Below the pieces are notes generated by a model. It did not search any database and was not told where the DNA came from. It saw only the letters and a list, made by a program, of their open reading frames with translations. Below are positions 41,477 to 51,049 of a stretch of 64,000 nt of DNA, one piece after another; the stretch's first letter is position 1, and every line of letters begins with the position of its first letter. The DNA lies in NCBI RefSeq assembly GCF_910592395.1, contig NC_088316.1, positions 6,942,001-7,006,000 on the forward strand, in the 5' to 3' direction. The position numbers were made by a program, and so were the translations under genes. This DNA is from Lineus longissimus (taxonomy: Eukaryota; Nemertea; Pilidiophora; Heteronemertea; Lineidae).

Positions 41477-42172
41477 TTATTTGTTACTGTCACTGACATG
41501 ACCGAGGGCCTCCTCAAAGTTGAGCTCCTCTCCTGTAGCTGCTGTGATGTTTTCCTGCGCTACATCAGGCTTTTCTTCTTTGGGAGGTGCTACTGAAGAA
41601 GGATTTTCTTCTTCGGGAGTTGCTGCTGGGTTTTCCCCTACGTCCTGTGCATCACCCACTCCGGACCAACTGGCTTCCGACATCTGCGATAAAGTTGTGT
41701 CATCCAGATCGTCATCGCTAAAGAGGTACATAGGCGACAGTTTTGGAACTTTACCGGCTGGTGGTGTACCTAGGGAGGAGGAAGTTGGTGCTTGTCGTCT
41801 CTTCAATGGGGAGCAGCTGACAATGCTAACAGGCTTTGGGCTTGAGGTAGCCGGAGGAAAAGGAATGCAGGTGGCCTGTACTGGTTTGATTGGTGTTGTA
41901 GGCAAGGGGTGTTTCTTCAATGCGTTTTGGCGGGCTTTGTAGTGAAATACCAATTCATCTTTGCACTTGGAAACATTCACTTGTATCTTTGCCAGTTCTG
42001 AATCAACCCTCTCACTGATTGCAGGCAACTTGGCACGGATTTTGTCTAACTTATTCGCTTGCAAGTTTACCTGTACTACGGCCAGGGCACCTTCAGCATA
42101 CTCCCTCAAGTTTTTGACAGCTTTTTCAGCAGACAGGGCTGTGGCATGCGGTGGCATTTCGAATGAGGCCAT
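41477..42172 (-). CDS. Helitron C accessory ORF1 (coiled, acidic-motif protein), intact
   Basis: A 231-residue protein, related to the broken ORF at 2941-3771 of Helitron A. Residues 1-85 are a predicted helical region (KNLREYAEGALAVVQVNL, ELAKIQVNVSKCKDELVFHY). Residues 86-145 form a Pro/Ser/Thr linker with SPLKRRQ and PAGKVPKLSP. The acidic motif FSDDDLDDTTLSQMSEASW comes next, then a Pro/Glu-rich segment and the C-terminal LNFEEALGHVSDSN. No known domain is recognised. The ATG directly follows the acceptor TTTATCCTTCAG. The upstream leader with donor AAA|GTAAGT at 42446 can supply a 5' exon. Conservation of order across two divergent Helitrons argues for function. The role is unknown; SPLKRR resembles a phosphorylatable basic patch (inference). 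Confidence 0.8.
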   Translation of the reverse strand: MASFEMPPHATALSAEKAVKNLREYAEGALAVVQVNLQANKLDKIRAKLPAISERVDSELAKIQVNVSKCKDELVFHYKARQNALKKHPLPTTPIKPVQATCIPFPPATSSPKPVSIVSCSPLKRRQAPTSSSLGTPPAGKVPKLSPMYLFSDDDLDDTTLSQMSEASWSGVGDAQDVGENPAATPEEENPSSVAPPKEEKPDVAQENITAATGEELNFEEALGHVSDSNK

Positions 42173-42410
42173 CTGAAGGATAAATAGAAATTTGAGACAG
42201 TAAAAAGATGCCCAGATTGAAGGTTATGTGAAGAATTTGTATGAAAGTTACTGACAGATATTGATGAATTTGATAATTGGTACTTTCTTTGCGTATCTTG
42301 TGGTAACTTCTCCGAATATTCAAATAAGTACATTAAGTATTAATAGAGATCTATTTATTTTTTCAGATTTGACTGCACTGGAAAAACAGCAATATAACAC
42401 TGTGTGAGCA

Positions 42411-43060
42411 AAAATGTCCTGGTTGATGGCTAAAAGCTAGACTTACTTTAGAGGAGAGGTGATAGGAAGAGGCGATTGAAACTTGAAGGAAAGGCGATTG
42501 AGAACTGAAAGAAAAGAGAAGAATTGAAATATAAATGGTGGTGATGTCCCAATTATTGCAGTTTTATGCCAATGAAAGAAACACATTGCCTGATAGTACA
42601 TCACCATGAGTCCAATGAATGGCAGGATTCACCAGTCACCACATGTACTTTTTGAGTAGTCATTACCATAAAAAAATGTCCTGGTTGATAGTATGTGGAC
42701 AGTGGCTAAAAGGTAGACTTACTTTAGAGGTGAGGTGATTGGAAGAGTTGATTGAAACTTGAAGAAAAGGCGACTGAGAACTGAAAGAAAAGAGAAGAAT
42801 TGAATGATTAACCAGTAACCGCCAGGGGCGTAAAGGCGCATTTTGCCGTGGGGAGGGGGGTTGCGGTTGGGGGTGCTCCCCCAGAAAATTCTGAAAATGT
42901 AGATGCTCTGAGATGCGATTTCAGGCCATTTGCGACGATAAAATAACTGATGATGAAAATTAACTTCTCTTTATTTATTTTTTTAAACATTCATGGCCAA
43001 AAGTGAGGGGGCTAAAGCCCCCCCAGCTGCTACGCCAGTGACCACATGTACTTTTTTATA
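42411..43060 (-). repeat. Duplicated leader segment of Helitron C with splice donors, one copy interrupted
   Basis: Copy 1 (about 42411-42655) and copy 2 (about 42676-43060) share TAGACTTACTTTAGAGG and the following GAAACTTGAAG...GAAAAGAGAAGAATTGAA block, plus the ACCACATGTACTTTTT end. On the minus strand each contains CTCTAAA|GTAAGTCT, a strong donor (42446 and 42722). Copy 2 is split by an insert at about 42825-43032 with ends like CAGGGGCGTA and TACGCCAGTG, resembling a short hAT-type element with an imperfect CAGTRACC duplication. Confidence 0.65.
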
Positions 43061-43070
43061 TAGGCGTAAA

Positions 43071-43661
43071 TTCATGTGCATATAGGCGTAGATGTACATC
43101 ATGTGCATGTCATGCCAGCCTGCAGAGGCGTTGTACGCCCCCCCTTTTTTGAAAAAAAATCTTTGAAATTGACCATGAATTTTAGGCAATCGTCATAAAA
43201 TCGACATAAAAATCCGGTAAAAAATAGATCCACGCCCCCCCCCCTTATTCAGACTCCTGGATCCGCCCCTGGCCTGGGCATGTCAGCCTGGCCGGCGCGA
43301 TGACCGGCGTGGTGGGACGACTCACAGAAATGTTATGTAGCCGTTTAGGGCTAGTAGGGGTCGAGATCTACATACAACAACGGGCTGGGCAATAGGCATA
43401 TGCATGGCCCCGACATGATAACAATGCAGGCCTCATGGACCTACGAACTCATGTACATGTTCTTAAGCAAGTAGATCGAAGGTATATGACATCGTCATTT
43501 GCAGTGAAGGGGTCGATATATGGCGATACAAATTCATGTGCATATAGGCGTAGATGTACATCATGTGCATGTCAGCCTGGGCATGTCAGCCTGGCCGGCG
43601 GGATGACCGGCGCGGTGGGACGACTCACAGAAATGTTATGTAGCCGTTTAGGGCTAGTATA
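43071..43661. repeat. Interspersed repeat pair with small TE fragments
   Basis: GCCTGGGCATGTCAGCCTGG...GTTTAGGGCTAGTA occurs at 43271-43355 and 43574-43660. ATTCATGTGCATATAGGCGT occurs at 43071 and 43530. Between them, about 43134-43270 ends in GGATCCGCCCCTGG, a word typical of ends of short DNA transposons. No coding sequence. Confidence 0.7.
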
Positions 43662-45479
43662 TTTTCATTATCTCTTGTTCTTATAGTTCTTATAAGTCTT
43701 GTTCTTATTTCACACTGATAAGGTAATATTTTCATACCTAAAACGAAGAAATTCGCACGGCGATAATTTTTTTTTTCTTTCAAAAAACGATTTTTTTTGT
43801 AGGCCCAATTCTGGTCCGACCGTAAGTGACACAATGATGAAGTCGCGAAGACCGGTTCGGGGCCGGTTAGATCAACACGCGGCTGAAAGGGAATTGTTAT
43901 TATGAGTTTACCGGCACAGTTACAAAAAAATAAAAATGCAAAATTCCCACACGAAAATTACGATTAAAAGTCGCCAAAACATCGAACATGGACTGGTAAC
44001 CGCAGGATACCATGGTGCGGCCGAAAACTACAGGTGACCTCTTGCTACAGTGCGAAAATGGCACCGCTGCATAGCCGCAGTGCCCAGAAATCGGTACCTC
44101 AGTTGTCCGTGGCCAACTCCGAATTTTATTATAGATATAAAAACTTAAAATATACACACAAGCAATCGAGTTTTCAAGGACACTTCTGAAAGAGACGTCA
44201 AAATCGAGAAATGTTGTAGAAGTGGCAGACAATGAGTTTAAAACTTTGACCGACCTGACCAATTCCTGTACTTCATCCAACGTGGTCCCAAAACTTCAAT
44301 TGAATTCTTCACCAAGTGAGCCTTAACACAAACACCGATTATCACTGTTGTCTGTCCTTATTACGATTGGAATCGACGTTTTCATTGAGTCACAGTTCAA
44401 AATGCACATAACAAGTTCACATCAACAGTCCACAATTGAATCGACACAACCACAGAAAGTCACAGTTCACGATCACACGGACACATAGGCACAGCGACAA
44501 CATCGAAGTTGAAGAAGGCAGTCTTGATCTTGAATTGCAAGTTGAAGAAAACAGTCTTGATCTTGAAAGTTGAAGAGAGCAGTCTTGATCTTGAATTGCA
44601 AGTTGAAGAAAACCACTCACGTCTCAGTTTAACTTGGTTGAAACAGCGAGAAAGAAAAGAGTTAACTGTTCCTTGGCCAAAGACAATGAAAGAAGCTCTG
44701 TCTCCATAAATCAATAATGACAGCGGCGATGTCGATGATTACGTCAGAAACATGCAGCCAGGGTGACGAACATGACGAAGTAATCCTCAGATACGCTGAC
44801 AGAAAGTCTGATAAAAGAGATAGCGGCATCAGCCAATTCCAAAAATGTCAAACACAAACAGGATGAAATTAACCTGCACTCAGTTTCAAAATGCACTTGC
44901 ATGCGCATGTACTTAATCACATGGTGCACTGCAGTGTCTCACTTCTTCATGTCTTGAGCTGAGCGAATCTCGGACTCTTCACAGCAGTCTTGACACATAG
45001 CAACAAACATACATATGTGCTAATGTAGCGAGCTTGCATGCACTATGCAAAACCTTCTGCATTCAATGCACACACATCCACATGTGACATGGAGGCACAA
45101 CGTTTTTTTTCTCCTTAGGCCTATTTTACCCACTCTCACCTTGAAACTTACTATCAATTTTGTGTCTCATTGATTGATTGAGCCGACAAAATTTTCTTAA
45201 CTTGCCTTAAGCAAGTACATGAAGTATGCTTCTTTTCATGGACCAGGGCCTACATGTATCAGTGGGAGCTTGAAAGTGCAGAGCTGACAGGAAACAAATA
45301 TTCATATAAAACTCAACTGTATTTCAAAATATAACATCAACAGTGAATAAAACAAAAATGTAAACTGAAAATTGATTCATCACAGTATCACACAGGTGCG
45401 CAGGAAGATCCTTTCCACTAGGAATATTTACTAACTAGGAATGTTTACTAACATCCTTAGAGCCCAATAGAGGTAAATT
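43662..45479. other. No gene recognised; one short tandem repeat
   Basis: Only a three-unit repeat stands out at about 44508-44614 (GTTGAAGAAG...CAGTCTTGATCTTGAA, about 36 bp per unit). Open frames here follow the repeat and are not convincing. Confidence 0.45.
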
Positions 45480-45669
45480 AGGGGAACTTTCGTTCAAGTT
45501 CACGCTCCCTCAGACTCAGAGCCAGTTCCTTCTCCTTCAGTCTCAATTCATACATCGCTCTTTCATGAGCCAAGTTCATTTCTCTCTCCTTAACCCTTTC
45601 AGTGCGTGACCGTTGCCGGGCAACGGTCAAAAACTACTTCGTAATCTGCGTGACCATCGCCGGGCGACG

Positions 45670-45800
45670 TGAAATGATGTGGAACAACGCATGATATTTA
45701 CAAAACCGGAAGTCCTTTATTCCAAAAAGAGAAATCACACGGAACATTTGGATTGGCGAATAGCAGATGACATTACAATAAATAAATCAACTTTACTACA
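45670..45800 (-). repeat. 3' LTR of the gypsy element
   Basis: Begins TGTAGTAAAG and ends CATCATTTCA on the minus strand (TG...CA). It is unusually short for a gypsy LTR. Confidence 0.93.
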
Positions 45801-46237
45801 TCACCCCCTTTTTCAGAAACCAAGTTGTTCTCTTCAAAATATTCAACTGTTCTAGAGTAATCAAGTTTCATTAAAACCAAGACCATTCAGTTCAGCAAAT
45901 TACATAAAAACCATGTTGTGACATCAGAACATGTGAATCTCATCAAGTGGGTACTCAACAGTAGAATGTACCATCAAACAAAAAAACCAAGTATTTCAAC
46001 ACAATACAAGTTCCAACAAATGACAAGAACTGGAACATTCAAAGACAAAGACTTTCCAATTCACTCAACAAAATAGAATTGTCCGAAGAAATGATTCACC
46101 AAAAGATCTTAACGCTATCCAATGACAATGTAAAGGACATAATCAGCATATTTACCAGGTAAGACACTCTGTCTTGATGATCGACGGATTTCAGGAGTCT
46201 GAACTGAAGACTCTGGTTGTGACTGTGGAACACTAGG

Positions 46238-47492
46238 CTATGAGACAGTCACAGGATCTGAAATAATATCACATTGATTCTCATCACACTCAAACTCTAA
46301 CAATGGTTCTTCCTTAGACAAAATGGGTTTGAAATGACTACTATTTCTCGCCTTCACTTCATTGCCTCGCTTTGCAATAACCATTGAACCTCTTTTTTCA
46401 ATGACCTCAAAAGGTTTAGCATGAAATTTTGGCATCAACTTGCCTTGCTTCGTAACATTCTTCATAAGAACCTTATCACCCTCTTTAATGTGAGATTGCT
46501 TAATGTTACGCCTGGATTCAGCATATGATTTCATTTTAGCCTTAGCATTGCTATCTCCAGCTCGCAACTCGTGATCATCAACTGGAGTAGTGATCTCAGG
46601 TAATTTTGTTCTCATTGGATATGCATTTACCAAAGTAGCAGGAGCTATGCCAGTCACACAATGTGGAGTTGCCCTATAATTCATCAGAAACTTGTTCAAT
46701 TCTCTTTTCCAAGGTTTGTCATTCAACTGGGCACATTTCACCAATTTTCATAAGTTTCTCATGAATCTCTCAACGCCCCCATTGGCTTCAGGCCAGTATG
46801 GTGCTACGCGTCTTTACTTGAAACCTAGTTCATTTGCAAAAGTTTTGAACTCAGTACTTTGAAATGGTGTGCCAGGCATTGTCACTACAAAGCTTCTCAG
46901 GAATGCCCCTAGATGCAAATAACCTATCTAAAGCAGGGATGGTGGCAGCAGCAGATTGTGACCTAAGCACATCTACTTCTGGGAATCTACTGTAATCGTC
47001 TCGAGTTACAAGTAGATAATGACCTGATGGTAAAGGACCATACAAATCTACACTCACAATTTGCCAAGGACGGGTTGGAAGAACAGACATTTTCAGTGGT
47101 TCACATCTCCTGGGATCAAAATTTGCTTGGCATGGCAGACAGCCAGCAACAAGATTTTCTACCATTTTATCTAATCCAGGGAACCAGACTTTTTCTCTGA
47201 GTAAAGCCTTTGTACGACTCACCCCTTGATGCCCTTCATGTGCAATTTCAAGTGCCCTCTCATGTAGACTCTTAGGTATAACAAGACGTGTACCTCTGAA
47301 AACCACACCATCTAAATTAGTACATAACTCTGTACACACATGCTTGAAAGATTTCAAACTCTCAAAATCAACACCCATGTCAAAACTATTGGGACTCTTC
47401 AGTTTATACCAACAGTTGCTGTCAATGAGCTCTCTTACTAATTTCAAAGTTGGGTCATTAGCAGTTGCTTCTTTCACTTCTTCATAATTCAT
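46238..47492 (-). pseudogene. Gypsy integrase, with stops
   Basis: The zinc-binding HHCC block has HEGHQGVSRTKALLREKVWF and AGCLPCQ. Core aspartates lie in VSVDLYGPLPSG and LCSDNAWH, and the catalytic Glu in PEANGGVERFMRN. C-terminal region 46744-46238 has NYRATPHCVTGIAPATLV and a chromatin-binding-like KEGDKVLMKN stretch. The frame 47492-46851 ends at ISKY. The Glu block (46851-46745) is in another frame with TAA and TGA codons, then the frame resumes. All DDE residues are therefore present but not in one frame. Confidence 0.85.
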
Positions 47493-47516
47493 GGCTTTTG
47501 AAGCAGACTCTAAAAT

Positions 47517-49704
47517 TCACATACTGTTCTGACAGCTTCTCGTCTCTACGGTCAAGCTCAGACAATGGTAAGGGATGGCGTGACAGATAGTCAGCGGATT
47601 ACCTGAACCACGTTGATACCTGATCTCTGGTTGGTATGGTTGTAGGCGTAAGGACCACCTTTCCAGTCTCATTGGCAATTTTGCTCTGGGTTTCCCATAA
47701 ATACTTAATAATGGTTGATGATCAGTATGCACAACCAGGGCCTTTCCATAAACATAAATATGAAAATACTCACATGCCTACAAGACTGCCAACGCTTCCC
47801 TTTCTAACTGGGAATACCGCTGCTCTGTTTCTGTCAAAGAACGACTACCATAGGCAATTACCTTGGGGGTTTTTACCCTCACGCTGGACCAAAATTCCAG
47901 ACAGACCTACAGGGGAGGCATCTACAAATAGTTCTGTTGGTTTGTTTACATCAAAATATGTGAGTACAGGTTTGCTACAACCAACAAGTTTGTCCCATGA
48001 ATTTTGCTGTTCCTCTCCCCACTCAAAGGAAACATTCTTCTGAGTTAACCTTCTCAAAGGAGCAGTAAGAGTTGAGTAGTTTGGTACGAATCTAGAACTG
48101 AAATTCAACATTCCCATCAAAGATCTAACATCTTGAACAGAAGTTGGTGCAGCCATCTTTTTTAGAGCTTCAATCTTAGAGTCATCAGGTTTTACACCAT
48201 CCTTTGAAAAACTCAAACCATAGAATGTGAGCTGGGATACACCAAATAAACACTTGGGCAGATTGATTGTGAACCCATTCTCAGCTAAACCCAAAAGAGT
48301 TTTCTTGAGAGCTGCATCATGCTCTTCTTGGTTTTTTCCATCTATGATTATATCGCCCGATATGTTCAAAGCTTCCTTAACATCTCTGATTGTACCCTCA
48401 ACAGCTCGTTGAAAAACCTCGCTCGCACTTGAAATGCCAAAACTGAGGCGCTTTGAGCGAAACAAACCTTTGTGAGTGACAAGACTAGTGAGATCACGAG
48501 ACTCAGGGTTGAGTTCTAACTGTAGATAACCTTGGCGCAAATCAATTTTGCTGAAAACAGTGCAGCCGTGTAGATGGTCAACTATGTCATCAACAGTGGG
48601 AGATGGGTGGCGCTCCCTTATGATTGCTTGATTAGCCACTTTCATGTCGATACAAACACGAACATCCTCTGTGTCTTTCTTAGGGACGACCACAATAGGG
48701 GACACCCATGTGGTGGGGCCATTTGCCCGTTCAATGACATCAGCTTCTAAAAGCCTGTCAAGTTCCTTCTCAACCTTCTTTCTGGTATGAAAAGGAATTC
48801 TCCTCACTTTTTGAACTACAGGTTTCACAGACTCATCTACATGTAGCTTGTACTGTTTCCCACACTGTTTGCCAATTCCATCAATCAAACCAGGATGCTG
48901 CCCGACTATTTTACTAACAAGACTCTGTGATGCACTAGCATGTTCAACTTGAGACAATTTTCTTATTTGGTGCTTGGCAACTTTCAACAAACCAAGAGCT
49001 TGACTTGCCCCGATGCTCAAAAGGCATCCCGAACCACCTGGCAAAACCAAGACCGTATCAGCCACCAACCTATTTCTACAAGACAGATTGCATTTGAATT
49101 TGCCAATAGGCTTTATGGTTTCACTGTTGTAAGGATTGATACCACCACTGGCTTTGTTCAGCTCAAATCGTGACAGCTTCGTTTTGCAGGTAAGTTCGTC
49201 TACTACTGTGCAAGTAGCTGCGCTATCAGCAATCATGTGAATTGGAGTGCTGCCAACTCTTATCATGAATTTTGGAGGTTTGACTCTAGAGTTAGAATTG
49301 TTATTGATAGCAAACAAGTAGTTTTCATAGTCATCTGATTCATCCTCGAAGTTGTCGCATAGCGAACGCACATCCTGTTCTGCATCATCGTAATCAAGTT
49401 CGTTCACGTCACGTCCCGTGCCGCGTCTCCTAGTCTGAGATTCTGAGGTTCCACGGCCTCTAGTCCAGTCTGCGTCCACGATTCTGAGTTGGAGTTTGCT
49501 TAGACTTGCAAAACTTCGTGAAATGATTCTCACGACCACATGCTTTGCATTTAACACCATGTGCAGGACATTGTTCCCCTTTAGGGTGAGGCCACGTGCC
49601 TCCACAGTTATAGCACTGTTTGTCCTGATCGTTAGATTTAGATTTGTGAAAAGATTTGTACTTCGGCTCGGACCTGTACTGCAGTTTATTGACCTGTTTG
49701 TCAC
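47517..49704 (-). pseudogene. Gypsy protease, reverse transcriptase and RNase H
   Basis: Frame 49704-47845 (619 codons) overlaps the end of gag and lies one base downstream of the gag frame. The protease reads MIADSAATCTVVDE, that is DSAAT where DSGAT is usual. RT: RVCIDMKVANQAI, SKIDLRQGYLQLEL, LSFGISSASEVFQ, then the active site as NISGDIIIDGK (48345-48365), where relatives have ISDDI, so the first Asp of the pair is Gly. RNase H begins TELFVDASPVGLSGILV. After frame breaks at 47845-47732, HTDHQPLLSIYGKP follows. The substitution and frame breaks indicate loss of function. Confidence 0.88.
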
Positions 49705-50239
49705 CTGTACCTAGACTCACACACTGTTTTTCAATGGTCTTGTTCTGAGCCCTACTGAGTTCATTATTACGTGCCTGTTTTAGGATTGTCTCCAAATCAA
49801 GATTGCCTGACAAAGCATCCTTCCGGGCCTTTGAATCGGTCATAGTTTGTATGATCTGCGTCTTGATTTCAGCGTCAATGTTCGTAAATTCACACGTGCC
49901 TGCACATTGCCTCAAACGAGTGTAGTACAAATCAATCGACTCTTTCTCACCCTGCCCCTGTATGCAAAATTGTATACGTTCATACTCTGTGTTCACTTTA
50001 GGTTTAAAGTGGTTGGTGAGCTTGGTTCTAGCTGTAGCATAGTTAGTGCCTGTATTTGGAAGCGCCTGAAATTCCTCGAACGTGGTTGGACCTACTAAGT
50101 GCAGTAGCAGTGCCCGTAACAGGTAATTTTCGAAGCTGAGGAGCCACTTGTCCCATTTAGGGCCTGCTGATGCCCTTCCTTCACCAAGGAAGTTGTCGAA
50201 CGTGTCGATCGCCGGTATATTCAGTGCGGCTTCCACCAT
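49460..50239 (-). CDS. Gypsy Gag, intact frame
   Basis: 259 residues from the ATG at 50239. The capsid region has WDKWLLSFENYLLRALLLHL, TARTKLTNHFKPKVNTEYER, ESIDLYYTRLRQCAGTCEF and NELSRAQN. Nucleocapsid follows with CYNCGGTWPHPKGEQC and CKACGRENHFTKFC, the second an exact CX2CX4HX4C knuckle. It overlaps pol by about 245 nt, with pol in the +1 frame. Forms the particle that packages element RNA. The only uninterrupted gene of this element. Confidence 0.9.
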   Translation of the reverse strand: MVEAALNIPAIDTFDNFLGEGRASAGPKWDKWLLSFENYLLRALLLHLVGPTTFEEFQALPNTGTNYATARTKLTNHFKPKVNTEYERIQFCIQGQGEKESIDLYYTRLRQCAGTCEFTNIDAEIKTQIIQTMTDSKARKDALSGNLDLETILKQARNNELSRAQNKTIEKQCVSLGTGDKQVNKLQYRSEPKYKSFHKSKSNDQDKQCYNCGGTWPHPKGEQCPAHGVKCKACGRENHFTKFCKSKQTPTQNRGRRLD

Positions 50240-50419
50240 TTTGTTTTTAAGAGTTCAGACAGTCTTCACTTTGACAACTGATTTATGCTTCAAAGTAACC
50301 GTTTAGTCACTGCAGTTACCAATATGCCTGTTGACAAACAGTTCATACTCTTTTTGAGATAATTTTGGCAGGCCGTTAGTGCCGTTTAGTTGGTGATTTT
50401 TACCCGAATCGTCGCCAAA

Positions 50420-50550
50420 TGAAATGATGTGGAACAACGCATGATATTTGCAAAACCGGAAGTCCTTTATTCCAAAAAGAGAAATCACACAGAACATTTG
50501 GATTGGCGAATAGCAGACGACATTACAATAAATAAATCAACTTTACTACA
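50420..50550 (-). repeat. 5' LTR of the gypsy element
   Basis: Identical in length to the 3' LTR and differing at three positions (about 97.7 percent identity by eye). Confidence 0.93.
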
Positions 50551-50879
50551 CGACGGGTCGCAAATTCCATTTGAAACACGAAACTCCCGACCGCCATCTA
50601 GGATTTGATGGCCAAACTAAACTGGGAGATGGTTCCTGTCATTGATTCAGTCACTCAAATGGAGTTCCACCGTTTCTCTATAGATGACAGAGGTGTTCTA
50701 AACTTGACTTCTGACCGCGAATTCGCTGAAACAATGGCAGACAAACCCAGGATTTGCAAAACGTGCCCAGATGAGCCAGGACTCACATTGAAGAGGGCTG
50801 TTTTGAAGAATATTACACGAAATTAGATTTCTCAAAGTGGATTTGTAGCAATTTGCTGAACAAACTATTCATGTTATTA

Positions 50880-50906
50880 TGACGTCACTGTGACGTCATG
50901 ACGTCA
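50880..50906. promoter_or_regulatory. Three adjacent CRE palindromes
   Basis: Perfect TGACGTCA at 50880-50887, 50891-50898 and 50899-50906, the last two abutting. Located in the body of the piggyBac-type element, next to the Helentron-type insertion. CREB/ATF binding is an inference from the word alone. Confidence 0.45.
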
Positions 50907-51049
50907 TTAGAATTTATTTGATCACTTTGATCAGTAGACATCATGTAGATGTGTAAAACAGCATTGGAATAGCTTCCATAACATAGAAATACTGAGAGAC
51001 TGACATAATAGCCATTTTCTGAAAATGTTGGTATTTTTGCAGTTTTGAC

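Larger units (their letters stand above)
36807..42800 (-). mobile_element. Helitron C (defective, internal Rep deletion)
   Basis: The 3' terminus at 36807-36834 is canonical. The order from the 5' side is leader-exon repeats (to about 42800), accessory ORF1 (42172-41477), and RepHel (41027-36956). The 5' TC terminus is not identified; the right border given is that of the second leader repeat. Confidence 0.8.
45670..50550 (-). mobile_element. Ty3/gypsy LTR retrotransposon, full length (4881 bp), degenerate
   Basis: 131-bp LTRs at both ends, a CGACG target duplication (45665-45669, 50551-50555), a TGG-starting primer-binding site 2 nt inside the 5' LTR (about 50400-50418 on the minus strand), and a purine tract AAAAAGGGGGTGA before the 3' LTR. 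Gag, protease, RT, RNase H and integrase are in that order. There is no env-like frame. The two LTRs differ at only three positions that I can see, yet the coding region has several frameshifts and stops. Confidence 0.9.

Noticed and set aside
44509-44714. Leu/Lys/Glu-rich frame as a coiled-coil gene
   Set aside because: Encoded by a short tandem repeat; composition reflects the repeat unit.
50605-50826. Frame with a CKTC pair as a piggyBac C-terminus
   Set aside because: Only one Cys pair, no YN..MGGVD block nearby; lies in the non-autonomous piggyBac-type body.
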